A stretch of DNA of 64,000 nt, taken from the NCBI GenBank assembly GCA_020161295.1, contig JAIUOA010000011.1, positions 1 through 64,000 on the forward strand, in the 5' to 3' direction. This document shows positions 1 to 8,040 of the stretch, one piece after another. A program made the position numbers and the translations under genes. Origin of the DNA: Bacillota bacterium. Its GTDB lineage: Bacteria > Bacillota > Clostridia > Peptostreptococcales > Acidaminobacteraceae. How positions within the stretch are numbered: the stretch's first letter is position 1; each line of letters begins with the position of its first letter. The notes under the pieces are model-generated. The model was not told where the DNA came from and did not search any database. It saw only the letters and a program-made list of their open reading frames with translations.

Positions 1-1
1 T

Positions 2-604
2 ATGAAAGATAGACTTCAAGAAGTCAAAAAAATAGACTTCAAGGAGTCTGAAAATCAAACTTCTAGAAGTGCGAAAATGGAACTTCAAGAAGTCTCAAAA
101 TTAGACCGTATTAATACTAATCTTAATCATACTGATTTTAGTGATATTGATTTGAATCATATCCAATCTAATCCTATCTTTGAGACGGATGGAAAGGATA
201 TGATCCAAAATAGAAATCGATTTGAAAGAATAATAAAAGACAATATCGAATATGAACGTACGTATCAGGATAATCGCATTAGCAACAAAGATGTTCGCAA
301 TATCATCGATATCATGATTGATGTATGTATGATGCCTGATGATGCCACCATAAAAGTCAATGGGATATCCATGCCTATTGGTATTGTCAGAGACCGATTT
401 ATGGAAATCAATTCTATGCATATTGAATACATCATCGATGCGCTTAATGAGAATCCATCGGATGTCAGGAATATCCGCTCATATCTGATTACGACAGTTT
501 TTAATGCACCGACGACCTTATCGCAGTATTACCGATCTAAGGTGAACCGTGATTACAGCAGTGGTGTATTTTATAAAGGTGGTGACACATGCAAGAGCAG
601 GTAA
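2..604 (+). CDS. ICE replication initiator (RepA/DUF6017-like), C-terminal part
   Basis: The frame is open to the left window edge, so the ATG at 2 may be internal and the gene is probably 5'-truncated by the window. Residues about 70-185 resemble the C-terminal DUF6017 region of RepA-type proteins of Tn1549/Tn916-like elements, with the segments IEYERTYQ and VRNIRSYLITTVFNAP typical of that domain. The N-terminal part carries repeats of the type LQEVKKIDF / LQEVSKLD and is low complexity. It overlaps the next gene (pcfB-like) by 16 bases, as expected in an ICE operon. Family assignment is from remembered similarity; the catalytic N-terminus is not visible. Confidence 0.6.
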   Translation: MKDRLQEVKKIDFKESENQTSRSAKMELQEVSKLDRINTNLNHTDFSDIDLNHIQSNPIFETDGKDMIQNRNRFERIIKDNIEYERTYQDNRISNKDVRNIIDIMIDVCMMPDDATIKVNGISMPIGIVRDRFMEINSMHIEYIIDALNENPSDVRNIRSYLITTVFNAPTTLSQYYRSKVNRDYSSGVFYKGGDTCKSR

Positions 605-1086
605 ATGAAAAAACGATTGCATTTCAAGTCAATACAGTAAAATTTACGGCCAATGAACTGAAGAAAATAATTGCGCTCTATCTGAGGCATCAAAATCAAA
701 AAAAAATAAACAAAAGGGGCAAAACATCTGTTAAGCCACTCGGGAAAACATCCTTAGAAAAATTGAGCAAGAAATACGATGGCCTTAAAAATATTGAAAT
801 CACTGAAAAGAATATCAAGGATTTTGAAAAAGTTGCAAAGAAGTATCATCTTGAATATGCTCTTAAAAAAGATGTTCAATCGAACCCACCGACATATTTT
901 GTTTTCTTCAAAGGAAAAGATCTCGATGTCATCGATTTTGCATTCAAAGAATACTTGAAATCAAGTTTAGAGAAAACAAAAAGCGACCGGCCATCTGTTA
1001 AAGCGAAGCTAAAAGAAATGGTAGAAAAGGCAAAAACGTCAAATAAGAATAAAGTAAAAAAACATCAGAAGGAGCAGAGTTTATGA
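589..1086 (+). CDS. PcfB/DUF3801-family conjugation protein
   Basis: A 165-residue basic protein with the DUF3801/PcfB pattern: N-terminal MQEQVNEKTIAFQVNTVKFT, a central NIEITEKNIKDFEKVAKKY and a following YFVFFKGKD segment. PcfB proteins accompany the VirD4-type coupling protein in Gram-positive conjugative elements and act in DNA processing at the membrane. The C-terminus is a Lys-rich tail. It overlaps the upstream RepA-like gene and overlaps the downstream coupling-protein start by four bases (ATGA-type), indicating one operon. The gene itself looks intact although the element around it is broken. Confidence 0.75.
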   Translation: MQEQVNEKTIAFQVNTVKFTANELKKIIALYLRHQNQKKINKRGKTSVKPLGKTSLEKLSKKYDGLKNIEITEKNIKDFEKVAKKYHLEYALKKDVQSNPPTYFVFFKGKDLDVIDFAFKEYLKSSLEKTKSDRPSVKAKLKEMVEKAKTSNKNKVKKHQKEQSL

Positions 1087-2084
1087 CACCAGAGACAAAG
1101 AAGAACGTTTTAAAAGGATTGCCATATGCTCTGATCTTTTATGTTTTTAATCAAATTTCAGAATTGTTTCGATTGATAGAATCTGAGTCTTTAATCAATC
1201 GCTTTGCTCAGCTGCTGTTGCAACTGGGGAGACTCTTCGAGACACCACTTTTGAGCTTAAAGACAAGTGATTTGTTGGTTGGAATCCTAGGCAGTGCTTC
1301 TATATATCTATTGATTTACATAAAGGGCAAGAATGCAAAGAAATATAGAAAGGGCGCCGAATATGGTTCGGCAAGATGGGGAACACCAAAAGATATTAAG
1401 CCATACAGCGACCCTGAATTTGAGAGGAACGTGCTCTTGACTCAAAGTGAACGGTTGATGATGGACAGCAGACCTAAAAATCCTAAATACGCTCGAAATA
1501 AAAATGTGGTGGTCATCGGTGGATCTGGATCAGGTAAAACACGATTCTTTGTTAAACCGTATCTCATGCAAATGCATTCAAGTTATGTGATCACAGATCC
1601 TAAAGGGACACTGTTGATCGAATGCGGCAAACTTCTTGCAAGAGGCCGAGTATTAAAGACGGATAAAGGCAAAATAAGCTATGAACCTTACCGGATCAAA
1701 GTGCTCAACACCATTAACTTTAAGAAATCAATGCATTACAACCCTTTTGCTTACATTCACTCAGAAAAGGATATTCTGAAATTGGTCAGCACAATCATCG
1801 CCAATACTAAAGGTGAAGGTGAAAAAGCCAGTGAAGATTTTTGGGTGAAAGCTGAGAAATTATATTATACAGCTTTAATTGGCTATATTTACTATAAAGC
1901 ACCACTTGAAGAACAGAACTTTACAACACTACTTGAGTTGATCAACGCGAGTGAAGCAAGAGAAGATGACGAGGACTTTAAAAACCCAGTGGATCTATTA
2001 TTTGATGCACTGGAAAGAGAAGATCCTGGTCATTTTGCTGTTAGGCAGTATAAAAAATATAAACTGGCAGCGGGCAAAATATAA
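1083..2084 (+). pseudogene. VirD4/TraG-type coupling protein, truncated by IS
   Basis: The type IV secretion coupling ATPase would link the relaxosome to the transfer channel at the membrane. Visible are two N-terminal hydrophobic segments (about residues 10-30 and 60-80), the GARWGTPKDI region, and a Walker A GGSGSGKTRF at about residue 147 followed by YVITDPKGTLL. Family members are about 600 residues; this one stops at 333, right after KYKLAAGK, a point where relatives continue with the second half of the ATPase. The stop codon at 2082-2084 abuts the left end of an IS3-family element (2085). The rest of the gene is not found to the right of the IS, so this is a deletion-truncated gene. Confidence 0.85.
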
Positions 2085-2147
2085 TGCACCCCAAAGTCAA
2101 GACATGAAATTGAAATTTTTAAGTTAATCTCCCTTCGTGTTTTTATT

Positions 2148-2912
2148 TTAAGCAGCCTCAAGAAAGAACCTTTCTTCAAAAGCTTCTGCTGGGCATCGAT
2201 CATCAATTGAACTGTGCGGTCTGTAGGTATTGTACTCGATTATATATTGATCTATATCACGTCTTAGATGACGTGGTGAAGAATATTCGTTGATATAAAT
2301 TAAATCGTACTTCAGTGTCCTGAAAAAGCGTTCTGTGCGTACGTTATCTAACGCTTGACCTTTTCCATCCATTGAGATTTTGACATCTGCTGACTCTAAG
2401 AGTTTGATATAATCAGGGTTAGTAAAGTGGCTGCCTTGATCGCTATTAATTATTTCTGGTTTATGATTCTTCAGTGCTCGTTTCAGAGTGTTCATTACAA
2501 AAGGCTTATCGATGGTCGTTGAAAGCTCATAATCAACAATCATACGGCTATACCAGTCAATAATGATGAATAGATACAAGAAACCTTTGTCCATTCTGAT
2601 ATACGTAATATCAATCCCCCAAACCTGGTTCGGTCTGGTTATTGCAAGCCTCCTGAGAAGATATGGCCTAATGTACTGAGCATGATAGCGTTTACTGAGA
2701 TTTGGCTTTGGATAGATAGTATAGACGCCCATAACCTTCATAAGTCTTTGGACACGTTTTCGATTGATTTCAAGCTTGTCGTCGCGTCTAATGACTTTTG
2801 TGATCGTTCTGTAACCCCATGTTTGATGCGCAGTATGAATCTCATCGATTCTTCTCATGATAAAAAGTTCTAGCTCTGTAAACATTTTGGTTTCAGGCAC
2901 ATCACGATACAA
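2148..2912 (-). CDS. IS3-family transposase OrfB (DDE integrase domain)
   Basis: OrfB carries the HTH_21-like start (HQTWGYRTITKVIRR) and an rve integrase core. The DDE triad is visible as WGIDITYIR (first D), INSDQGSHF (second D) and the E of VRTERFFRTLKYD; the end IEYNTYRPHSSI is classic. The annotated start is a TTG. The same frame is open further upstream to just past an A9 run at 3022-3030 and encodes DLDDNKITITRQADLLSINR, which looks like the genuine N-terminus. The frame is +1 relative to OrfA, not the usual -1, so how full-length product is made is unclear. Confidence 0.85.
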   Translation of the reverse strand: MYRDVPETKMFTELELFIMRRIDEIHTAHQTWGYRTITKVIRRDDKLEINRKRVQRLMKVMGVYTIYPKPNLSKRYHAQYIRPYLLRRLAITRPNQVWGIDITYIRMDKGFLYLFIIIDWYSRMIVDYELSTTIDKPFVMNTLKRALKNHKPEIINSDQGSHFTNPDYIKLLESADVKISMDGKGQALDNVRTERFFRTLKYDLIYINEYSSPRHLRRDIDQYIIEYNTYRPHSSIDDRCPAEAFEERFFLEAA

Positions 2913-2976
2913 GCTGATTCTATTAATGCTTAGAAGATCAGCCTGACGTGTAATGGTTATTTTATTATCATCTAAA

Positions 2977-3300
2977 TCAGCGAGACTTCTTCTTGAAATC
3001 GGGTCCGAGGATTTCTGTAGATTTTTTTTTCAACCAGTCGACTTCATAGGTCAACTGGCCAACTTTTCGCTCCAAATCAGCTATATGCGCTTCTTTTTCT
3101 TCAAGCTCCTTTTCGGCATCAGATGTTCCCTTCTTAAACACATCTGAAGCTCGATCCAGGAATTCCTGTTTCCAGCGTGTGACCATCACTGGACTAACAT
3201 CGTATTTAGCTGCTAATTCACTTACAGTTGATGCTTCCGATAGTAACTCAAGTACTACCTTTGTTTTAAATTCTGCCGAGTAATGATTTCGTTTTCTCAT
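2977..3300 (-). CDS. IS3-family transposase OrfA (HTH_Tnp_1)
   Basis: A 107-residue protein with an N-terminal helix-turn-helix (YSAEFKTKVVLELL ... VSELAAKYDVSPVMVTRWKQEF) that recognises the IS ends. A coiled-coil/leucine zipper (ELEEKEAHIADLERKVGQL) follows, for assembly with OrfAB. It ends shortly after the sequence VDWLKKKS, encoded across an A9 tract at 3022-3030 that is the natural slippage site for making an OrfA-OrfB fusion. The start ATG at 3300 lies about 50 bases inside the right IS end. Confidence 0.85.
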   Translation of the reverse strand: MRKRNHYSAEFKTKVVLELLSEASTVSELAAKYDVSPVMVTRWKQEFLDRASDVFKKGTSDAEKELEEKEAHIADLERKVGQLTYEVDWLKKKSTEILGPDFKKKSR

Positions 3301-3352
3301 GTTTTCATTATAACTTATTTTTTCATTTTTTGTGTCTCACCCTATGGGGTCA

Positions 3353-4083
3353 TTATAGATAACATGACCATTAGACTTGAAGAATCAAAGCAGAAATTAG
3401 AAATGACAAAGAACCAGTTAAAAAGCGCTGAAGTAGAAGTCAAGAAACCATTTGATAAAGAAAAGGAGTTGAAAGAAAAAGTGACCAGACTTTCCGAACT
3501 AGATAGACAACTCAATATGCTAGAAAATGAACCGGTAAAAGTTGTTTCAGAACTGGATAAGGCAAAGGAATACATCATGGATTTTATTGCAAATGAATAC
3601 GAAGAAGACCGTAAACCCTTTGAATTTGAAAATCTTGAACGCATCGAAATAGCCTATACCACAACAGAGGATGAAAAGCATGGTATCCAAGCCACCATTG
3701 ATTTGGTGAATTTCGCAGTCAATACTTATGTGGATGACATCCTGGTGCTTACTGACAGCTATGGCAGTTTAAAAGAGTTAAATAACTACGCTCTACAGCA
3801 CCTTGATTATGGATCACTTGTCTATGTGGATGATGTGGATATTGAACGTGTGGAAAAATTGACGATTGATAAAGATACAGACCTTGATGGTGTGGTTGAT
3901 CGATATGATAGTGATTTTAGGGATTCGGATGTTATGACGAATGGTGATTTGGATGAAAAATCAAATGATAAATCGGGTGTAGAAAGGCCTTCAATACTGG
4001 GGCAACTTAAGAAGAATCAGGAGAAGATTAGTGAAGTTGTTGTTCAGATGAAGAGTAAAACGGATGTTGATGTTTGTTTGTAG
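3353..4083 (+). pseudogene. C-terminal remnant of ICE SNF2-helicase/methylase-like polyvalent protein
   Basis: Right of the IS an open frame continues to 4083; its first ATG outside the IS is at 3364. The start MTIRLEESKQKLEMTKNQ followed by KPFDKEKELKEKVTRLSELDRQLN matches the tail of the very large helicase/methylase proteins of Tn1549-like ICEs. The segment IEIAYTTTEDEKHGIQATIDLV resembles an LPD28-type polyvalent accessory domain, and Asp-rich repeats follow (DTDLDGVVDRYDSDFRDSD). This is a 5'-truncated gene, not a new small gene. Everything between the middle of virD4 and this point in a normal ICE is missing. Any apparent start inside the IS (3283) is accidental. Confidence 0.7.
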
Positions 4084-4092
4084 AGATTGAGT

Positions 4093-4126
4093 CCTCAAAC
4101 ACTTAGTAGTGTTTGGAGATTTTTTA
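4093..4126 (+). terminator. Rho-independent terminator
   Basis: Stem CAAACACT (4096-4103), loop TAGT, AGTGTTTG (4108-4115), then GAGATTTTTT. It sits just after the ICE gene remnant. Confidence 0.6.
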
Positions 4127-4195
4127 CTAACTTGATTTTTGTTTGGTCTAGATTTGTTTAACAAATAGGGGTTCTACTCACATGAAACTACGTGA

Positions 4196-4224
4196 TAGAC
4201 AGAAAGTTAATATCTAGATATAAT
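4196..4224 (+). promoter_or_regulatory. Sigma-A-type promoter for CDF exporter
   Basis: TAGACA at 4196-4201, a 17-base spacer and TATAAT at 4219-4224, about 65 bases before the exporter start. No obvious palindromic operator was seen next to it. Confidence 0.6.
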
Positions 4225-4289
4225 AAACAAAAGACAGTTATGTAGGTATCCAATGTCATATTGAATTATTGAAGGATTCGGTGATTGTT

Positions 4290-5198
4290 ATGAATGAAAA
4301 AAAAGATAGTAATTCGAATCAACATGCTCGTCACAATCATATTCAGGGAAATATTAAAATTGCTTTTTTTCTAAACCTAACATTTACGCTTGTAGAAATA
4401 GTGGGTGGTTTTTTTACAAATAGTATGGCAATTCTTTCTGATGCTTTACACGATTTAGGTGATTCCTTATCATTGGGAATTGCCTGGTATTTGGAAAAAT
4501 ATTCTCAGAAGAAGCCAGATTCGAAATTCTCATATGGTTATGCAAGGTTTTCATTATTAGGAGCGTTAATAAACTGTTTTATACTTTTTGGTGGATCAAT
4601 ATTTGTATTATCAAAATCAATTCCTCGAATTTTTCAACCAGAGACTGTAAATGCAAAAGGTATGCTAGCATTAGCAATTTTAGGAATAGTTGTTAACGGG
4701 TTGGCAGTTCTACGATTAAAAAAAGGAGCCACGCTGAATGAAAAGGTCGTCTCATGGCACTTGCTAGAAGATGTATTTGGTTGGGTGGTTGTCCTAATCA
4801 CTAGTATTGTTTTGTTATTTGTTAATATTCCAATAATTGATCCGATTCTCTCAATAGCCTTAACATTTTATGTGCTATTTAATGTCTTTAAGAATTTGAA
4901 AAGTATTCTAAAAATATTACTTGAGGGGGTTCCCGAAAACGTCGATATTTTTGAAATCGAGACTAAGATTGCTAGTTTAGTAGGTGTAATTTCAGTTCAT
5001 CATACTCATATATGGACGCTTGAAGGGGAAAGGATTTTTTTGAGTACGCACATTGTCATAAGTGATAAAATGACTCCAAGTGAGCAAATAGAATTGAAAC
5101 AAAAAACCAAAGCACTATTATCGCAAATTGGGATAGAACATGCAACTATAGAAACTGATTATAATAATGAAGACTGTGAAAGTAGCACCTATATTTAG
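4290..5198 (+). CDS. czcD: CDF-family cation efflux protein (CzcD-like)
   Basis: Membrane exporter of divalent metals (Zn, Cd, Co) using proton exchange. The first zinc-binding motif is SDALHDLGDSL with D51 and D55 in helix 2, and the second is WHLLEDVFGW (H and D in helix 5). Six hydrophobic segments precede a cytosolic C-terminal ferredoxin-like domain with HHTHIW. The N-terminus is His-rich (NQHARHNHIQ). The ATG at 4290 is preferred over the TTG at 4269 because GGTGA lies five bases before it. It is monocistronic, with its own promoter, next to cadCA and copper genes; the exact metal is not certain. Confidence 0.88.
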   Translation: MNEKKDSNSNQHARHNHIQGNIKIAFFLNLTFTLVEIVGGFFTNSMAILSDALHDLGDSLSLGIAWYLEKYSQKKPDSKFSYGYARFSLLGALINCFILFGGSIFVLSKSIPRIFQPETVNAKGMLALAILGIVVNGLAVLRLKKGATLNEKVVSWHLLEDVFGWVVVLITSIVLLFVNIPIIDPILSIALTFYVLFNVFKNLKSILKILLEGVPENVDIFEIETKIASLVGVISVHHTHIWTLEGERIFLSTHIVISDKMTPSEQIELKQKTKALLSQIGIEHATIETDYNNEDCESSTYI

Positions 5199-5300
5199 AA
5201 TCTTGGAGTGTTATCTTTCTATGAATAAGGAAAAAGTTAATTATGCAAATGTTAATCCTAACAAAGTAACTTTCGTCCCATGAAGGCATAGGTGTTAAGA

Positions 5301-6053
5301 ATGAATATCAGTACAAAGTATGGTAAAAATTTTGTGGCAGTCTTAAATCATTTAGAAGTAGAGTCACATAAGCATTGGCTATTACAGTTTTTTTTAAGTA
5401 GTCAGAAAGCTTTGAGTGTTGAAATAAATAATCAATTAATCTCTTCCAATGCTATTATTGTAAATGGTCACACAGCACATTCAGTAAAATCAAACGGAGA
5501 ACCAACTTTTACGATATTAATAGATCCATTATCTAACACTGGAAGGGTCCTCAGAGAACTGTTGGGCGATAAGTCTTTTTACGTATTTTGTCAAGAAAAA
5601 ACCAATAAAATGCAACAAGCTTTCAATTTTGCATTAAAACAAAATGATTATGATGGTTATCTTTTTTTTACGCAGAATATTATACAAGATATATCAATTA
5701 GTGAAATAAAAAAAATGGATGAACGCATCTTTCGTATTTTGACACTCTTGGAAGATTGTGAACATGAAGATGAAGCCCATCAAATCAAATACTTTTCAAA
5801 AAAAATAGGTCTTTCTGAAAGTCGTCTAGCTCATTTGTTTAAAAAGGAAATCTCTATTCCACTTAAAAGCTATATTGTATTGCATAAACTACAGAAAACA
5901 TACGAAAATATTCTTAATGGAGAAAATATTACGACAGCATCTATCAACGCTGGGTTTGATAGTCCATCTCATTTTGCATATACGAACAAATTGATGACAG
6001 GTATGTCTGCAACAAATATTGTGAAAGATAGCGAGTTTTTGAAAGTAATATGA
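5301..6053 (+). CDS. AraC-family transcriptional regulator
   Basis: About 250 residues with an N-terminal cupin-like sensor part (VESHKHWLLQFFLSS, a pattern shared with metabolite-sensing AraC proteins). The C-terminal pair of helix-turn-helix motifs covers about residues 160-245: YFSKKIGLSESRLAHLFKKEISIPLKSYI and then TTASINAGFDSPSHFAYTNKLMTG, the standard AraC signature. The ATG at 5301 with AGGTG upstream is preferred to the GTG at 5292. It is followed 45 bases later by a transglutaminase-like gene on the same strand, possibly one transcript. The target is unknown. Confidence 0.85.
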   Translation: MNISTKYGKNFVAVLNHLEVESHKHWLLQFFLSSQKALSVEINNQLISSNAIIVNGHTAHSVKSNGEPTFTILIDPLSNTGRVLRELLGDKSFYVFCQEKTNKMQQAFNFALKQNDYDGYLFFTQNIIQDISISEIKKMDERIFRILTLLEDCEHEDEAHQIKYFSKKIGLSESRLAHLFKKEISIPLKSYIVLHKLQKTYENILNGENITTASINAGFDSPSHFAYTNKLMTGMSATNIVKDSEFLKVI

Positions 6054-6098
6054 TGAATCATTTGATATATTGAAATCAATAAAGATGGAGGTGTAAGA

Positions 6099-6845
6099 AT
6101 GAATCAATACTTGAAGGAGACAAAGTTACTGAATTTTAAAAGCAGCTTTATACAAAAACTTGTGAAGGAAAGACAGTGGGAAAGTGATGATGATTTTATT
6201 AAGATTCAAAAAATATACAATTTTGTTCGTGACGAAATAAAATTTGGATATAATATTGATGATGCCATTTCAGCTTCTGATATTTTATTGGATGGATATG
6301 GTCAATGTAATACAAAGGGGACATTATTTATGGCGCTCCTCAGATCTGTTGGAATTCCTTGTCGCATTCATGGATCTACAATTAGAAAAGAACTGCAAAA
6401 GGGCGCTATGACTGGAATTGTTTATGAATTGGCACCACAAAATATACTTCACAGTTGGGTTGAAGTGCAGTATGAAGAAAGATGGTACAACATTGAGGGT
6501 TTTATTTTGGACAAAATATATTTGAAAAAACTACAAGAAAAGTTCTCGGAGTACACAGCCAGTTTTTGTGGCTATGGTGTCGCCACAGACAACTTTCAAA
6601 ATCCTCAAATAGATTGGAATGCAAATGATACTTATATTCAAAAGGAAGGCATAAATAATGATTACGGCGTATTTAATTCTCCCGATCAACTTTTTGAGAA
6701 ACATACTCAGCAATTGTCAATGTTGAAAAAATGGATTTTTCAAAATATTGGACGTATATTAATGAATCGTAACGTAGAAAAAATTCGACAAAACCATGAT
6801 ATTAGTGCAAAAGACATGTCAAGTTTTAGTCGAACAGAAAAATAG
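6099..6845 (+). CDS. Transglutaminase-like domain protein, cytosolic
   Basis: 248 residues without a signal peptide. A transglutaminase-like (papain-fold) core spans about residues 30-150: KIYNFVRDEIKFGY, the nucleophile region DGYGQCNTKGTLFMALLRSVGIP (C70), and the histidine in HSWVEVQYEERWYNIEG (H118). The usual third residue, an Asp after the W-x-x motif, appears as NIEG, so Glu133 may substitute or the triad is incomplete. The C-terminal 100 residues have no recognised domain. RBS GGAGGTG precedes the ATG. It could be a protease, peptide-modifying enzyme or inactive. It is distinct from the secreted transglutaminase at 7186. Confidence 0.75.
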   Translation: MNQYLKETKLLNFKSSFIQKLVKERQWESDDDFIKIQKIYNFVRDEIKFGYNIDDAISASDILLDGYGQCNTKGTLFMALLRSVGIPCRIHGSTIRKELQKGAMTGIVYELAPQNILHSWVEVQYEERWYNIEGFILDKIYLKKLQEKFSEYTASFCGYGVATDNFQNPQIDWNANDTYIQKEGINNDYGVFNSPDQLFEKHTQQLSMLKKWIFQNIGRILMNRNVEKIRQNHDISAKDMSSFSRTEK

Positions 6846-6905
6846 TCCGATTATATAAAAAACGATATTTCGTAACAAAAATGTTACAATTATTATTGAA
6901 TATTG

Positions 6906-6914
6906 TGGTATAAT
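6906..6914 (+). promoter_or_regulatory. Extended -10 promoter of the riboswitch transcript
   Basis: TGGTATAAT is an extended -10 (TGN-TATAAT) with no strong -35. Start of transcription would be near 6921, ahead of the first aptamer. A small inverted repeat GTAAC...GTTAC (6872-6887) lies just upstream. Confidence 0.55.
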
Positions 6915-6950
6915 TATTAAAATCAATAAATGTAACTGTGAAGGGATACT

Positions 6951-7042
6951 CTTTTCACGATAACGGCAAACCATTGGAAACGATGGGACGCAAAGCCACA
7001 GGGCCTTTTGAAGGAATGGCAGCCTAGCTACCGAATGAGAAG
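6951..7042 (+). promoter_or_regulatory. c-di-GMP-I (GEMM-I) riboswitch, first of tandem pair
   Basis: The conserved core is present in order: GGCAAACC, GAAA tetraloop-type hairpin, GGGACGCAAAGCC, ACAGGGCC, GGCAGCCTAGCTACCG. P1 pairs CTTTTCA (6951-6957) with TGAGAAG (7036-7042). By hand alignment with Vc2, the three ligand-contact bases G20, A47 and C92 are all kept. The 3' strand of P1 runs directly into ATTTTTTATTTTTT (7043-7056), so the ligand-stabilised stem could itself act as a terminator hairpin, i.e. an OFF switch. That mode is inference. Confidence 0.92.
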
Positions 7043-7086
7043 ATTTTTTATTTTTTGAAAACTTCTAAGTTCATGTTGTGATGAGT

Positions 7087-7182
7087 AACTCTCACCGATA
7101 ATAGCAAACCATTGGAAATGATGGGACGCAGAGCCACAGGGCCTTTTGAAAAAATGGCAGCCTAGCTACCGAAGGGAGAGTT
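7087..7182 (+). promoter_or_regulatory. c-di-GMP-I (GEMM-I) riboswitch, second of tandem pair
   Basis: Same architecture as the first aptamer: AGCAAACC, GGGACGCAGAGCC, ACAGGGCC, GGCAGCCTAGCTACCG. P1 pairs AACTCTC (7087-7093) with GAGAGTT (7176-7182). The P1 3' strand contains the Shine-Dalgarno GGAGAG (7175-7180), five bases before the ATG at 7186, so ligand binding should hide the ribosome binding site. The base aligned to Vc2 A47, which stacks between the two guanines of the ligand, is G here, which may weaken or alter binding. Confidence 0.92.
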
Positions 7183-7185
7183 TTT

Positions 7186-7977
7186 ATGAAAAAAATATTG
7201 AGTTTTGCAATCGTATTAATGTTGATAGTTAGTAGCTCATCACAATCATTTGCTTCTACTCAAATGATTCAAGCTAATTCAGAAATAGGTATAGTAAAAG
7301 TTCAACTTGAGGATACAGAAAGTGCCAAAATGGTATTATTAGTAGAAAAAGATGATGTGCGATATACTTATCCCATCGTAGATACAGATATAAATCAATT
7401 TCCGCTGCAACTAGGAAATGGTGAATACACCGTCAGAGTTATGCAAAATACTGTTGGTAATAGTTATAAAGAATTATCTAGAATCAATGTTTCTTTAGAT
7501 TTAGAAAATAGCAATAGCGTATTTTTAGCATCTATACAAGATATTGAATTTGATAAATCTTCACTGCCAATTATCAAGGCTAAGGCACTAACTAAAGGTT
7601 TAACAAAAGATGAAGACAAAGTAAAGGCAATATATAATTATGTAAACCAAAATGTTAAATATGATTATTCAAAAGCAAAAACTGTTAAGAGTGGGTATTT
7701 TCCGAATATTGATTCTACTTATAAAACAAATACAGGTATTTGTTACGATTATGCTTCAATTGTAGCAGCAATGCTAAGAAGTGTTGGCATTCCTACAAAA
7801 TTGATTAAGGGATATTCAATACCAACGAAAGATGTCTATCATGCATGGAATGAAGTCTATATTGATGGCGAATGGAAAATAATCGATACCACAGTGGATT
7901 CTGCATATGTCCAAGCAAATATGAGTACAAAGATGTTTAAATCTTTTAGTGATTACAAGGCATCCAAAGTTTATTGA
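7186..7977 (+). CDS. Secreted transglutaminase-like protein under c-di-GMP control
   Basis: 263 residues with a clear Sec signal peptide (MKKILSFAIVLMLIVSSSSQ, cleavage after SFAS). After a beta-rich region of about 90 residues comes a transglutaminase-like domain with a complete triad: C186 in TGICYDYASIVAAMLRSVGIP, H219 in YHAWNEVYIDGEW and D234 in IDTT. Such extracellular enzymes can cleave or cross-link surface proteins. Placement directly behind two c-di-GMP aptamers indicates regulation with the motile/sessile switch. The substrate is unknown. A strong terminator follows, so it is a single-gene transcript. Confidence 0.88.
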   Translation: MKKILSFAIVLMLIVSSSSQSFASTQMIQANSEIGIVKVQLEDTESAKMVLLVEKDDVRYTYPIVDTDINQFPLQLGNGEYTVRVMQNTVGNSYKELSRINVSLDLENSNSVFLASIQDIEFDKSSLPIIKAKALTKGLTKDEDKVKAIYNYVNQNVKYDYSKAKTVKSGYFPNIDSTYKTNTGICYDYASIVAAMLRSVGIPTKLIKGYSIPTKDVYHAWNEVYIDGEWKIIDTTVDSAYVQANMSTKMFKSFSDYKASKVY

Positions 7978-8004
7978 TTGAAATATTGACTACAAGATTC
8001 AAAG

Positions 8005-8037
8005 AGTCATCTCAAAGTTACTTTGGGATGACTTTTT
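8005..8037 (+). terminator. Rho-independent terminator
   Basis: 13-bp stem AGTCATCTCAAAG (8005-8017) with CTTTGGGATGACT (8021-8033), one G-U pair, followed by a T run. Confidence 0.85.
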
Positions 8038-8040
8038 AGT

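Larger units (their letters stand above)
2085..3352 (-). mobile_element. IS3-family insertion sequence
   Basis: A 1268-bp element oriented right to left, containing orfA and orfB. The imperfect terminal inverted repeats begin TGCACCCCAAAGTCAAGACA at 2085 and, read on the minus strand from 3352, TGACCCCATAGGGTGAGACA. The ends fit the TG...CA rule of the family. The flanks differ (left ...ATATAA, right TTATAG...), so no target duplication is visible. That fits a deletion or recombination after insertion rather than a simple insertion. It separates fragments of two different ICE genes. Confidence 0.85.

Noticed and set aside
3283..3363. Start of the 3283-4083 open frame inside the IS
   Set aside because: The first codons are IS terminal sequence; the real protein remnant begins after the IS end at 3352.
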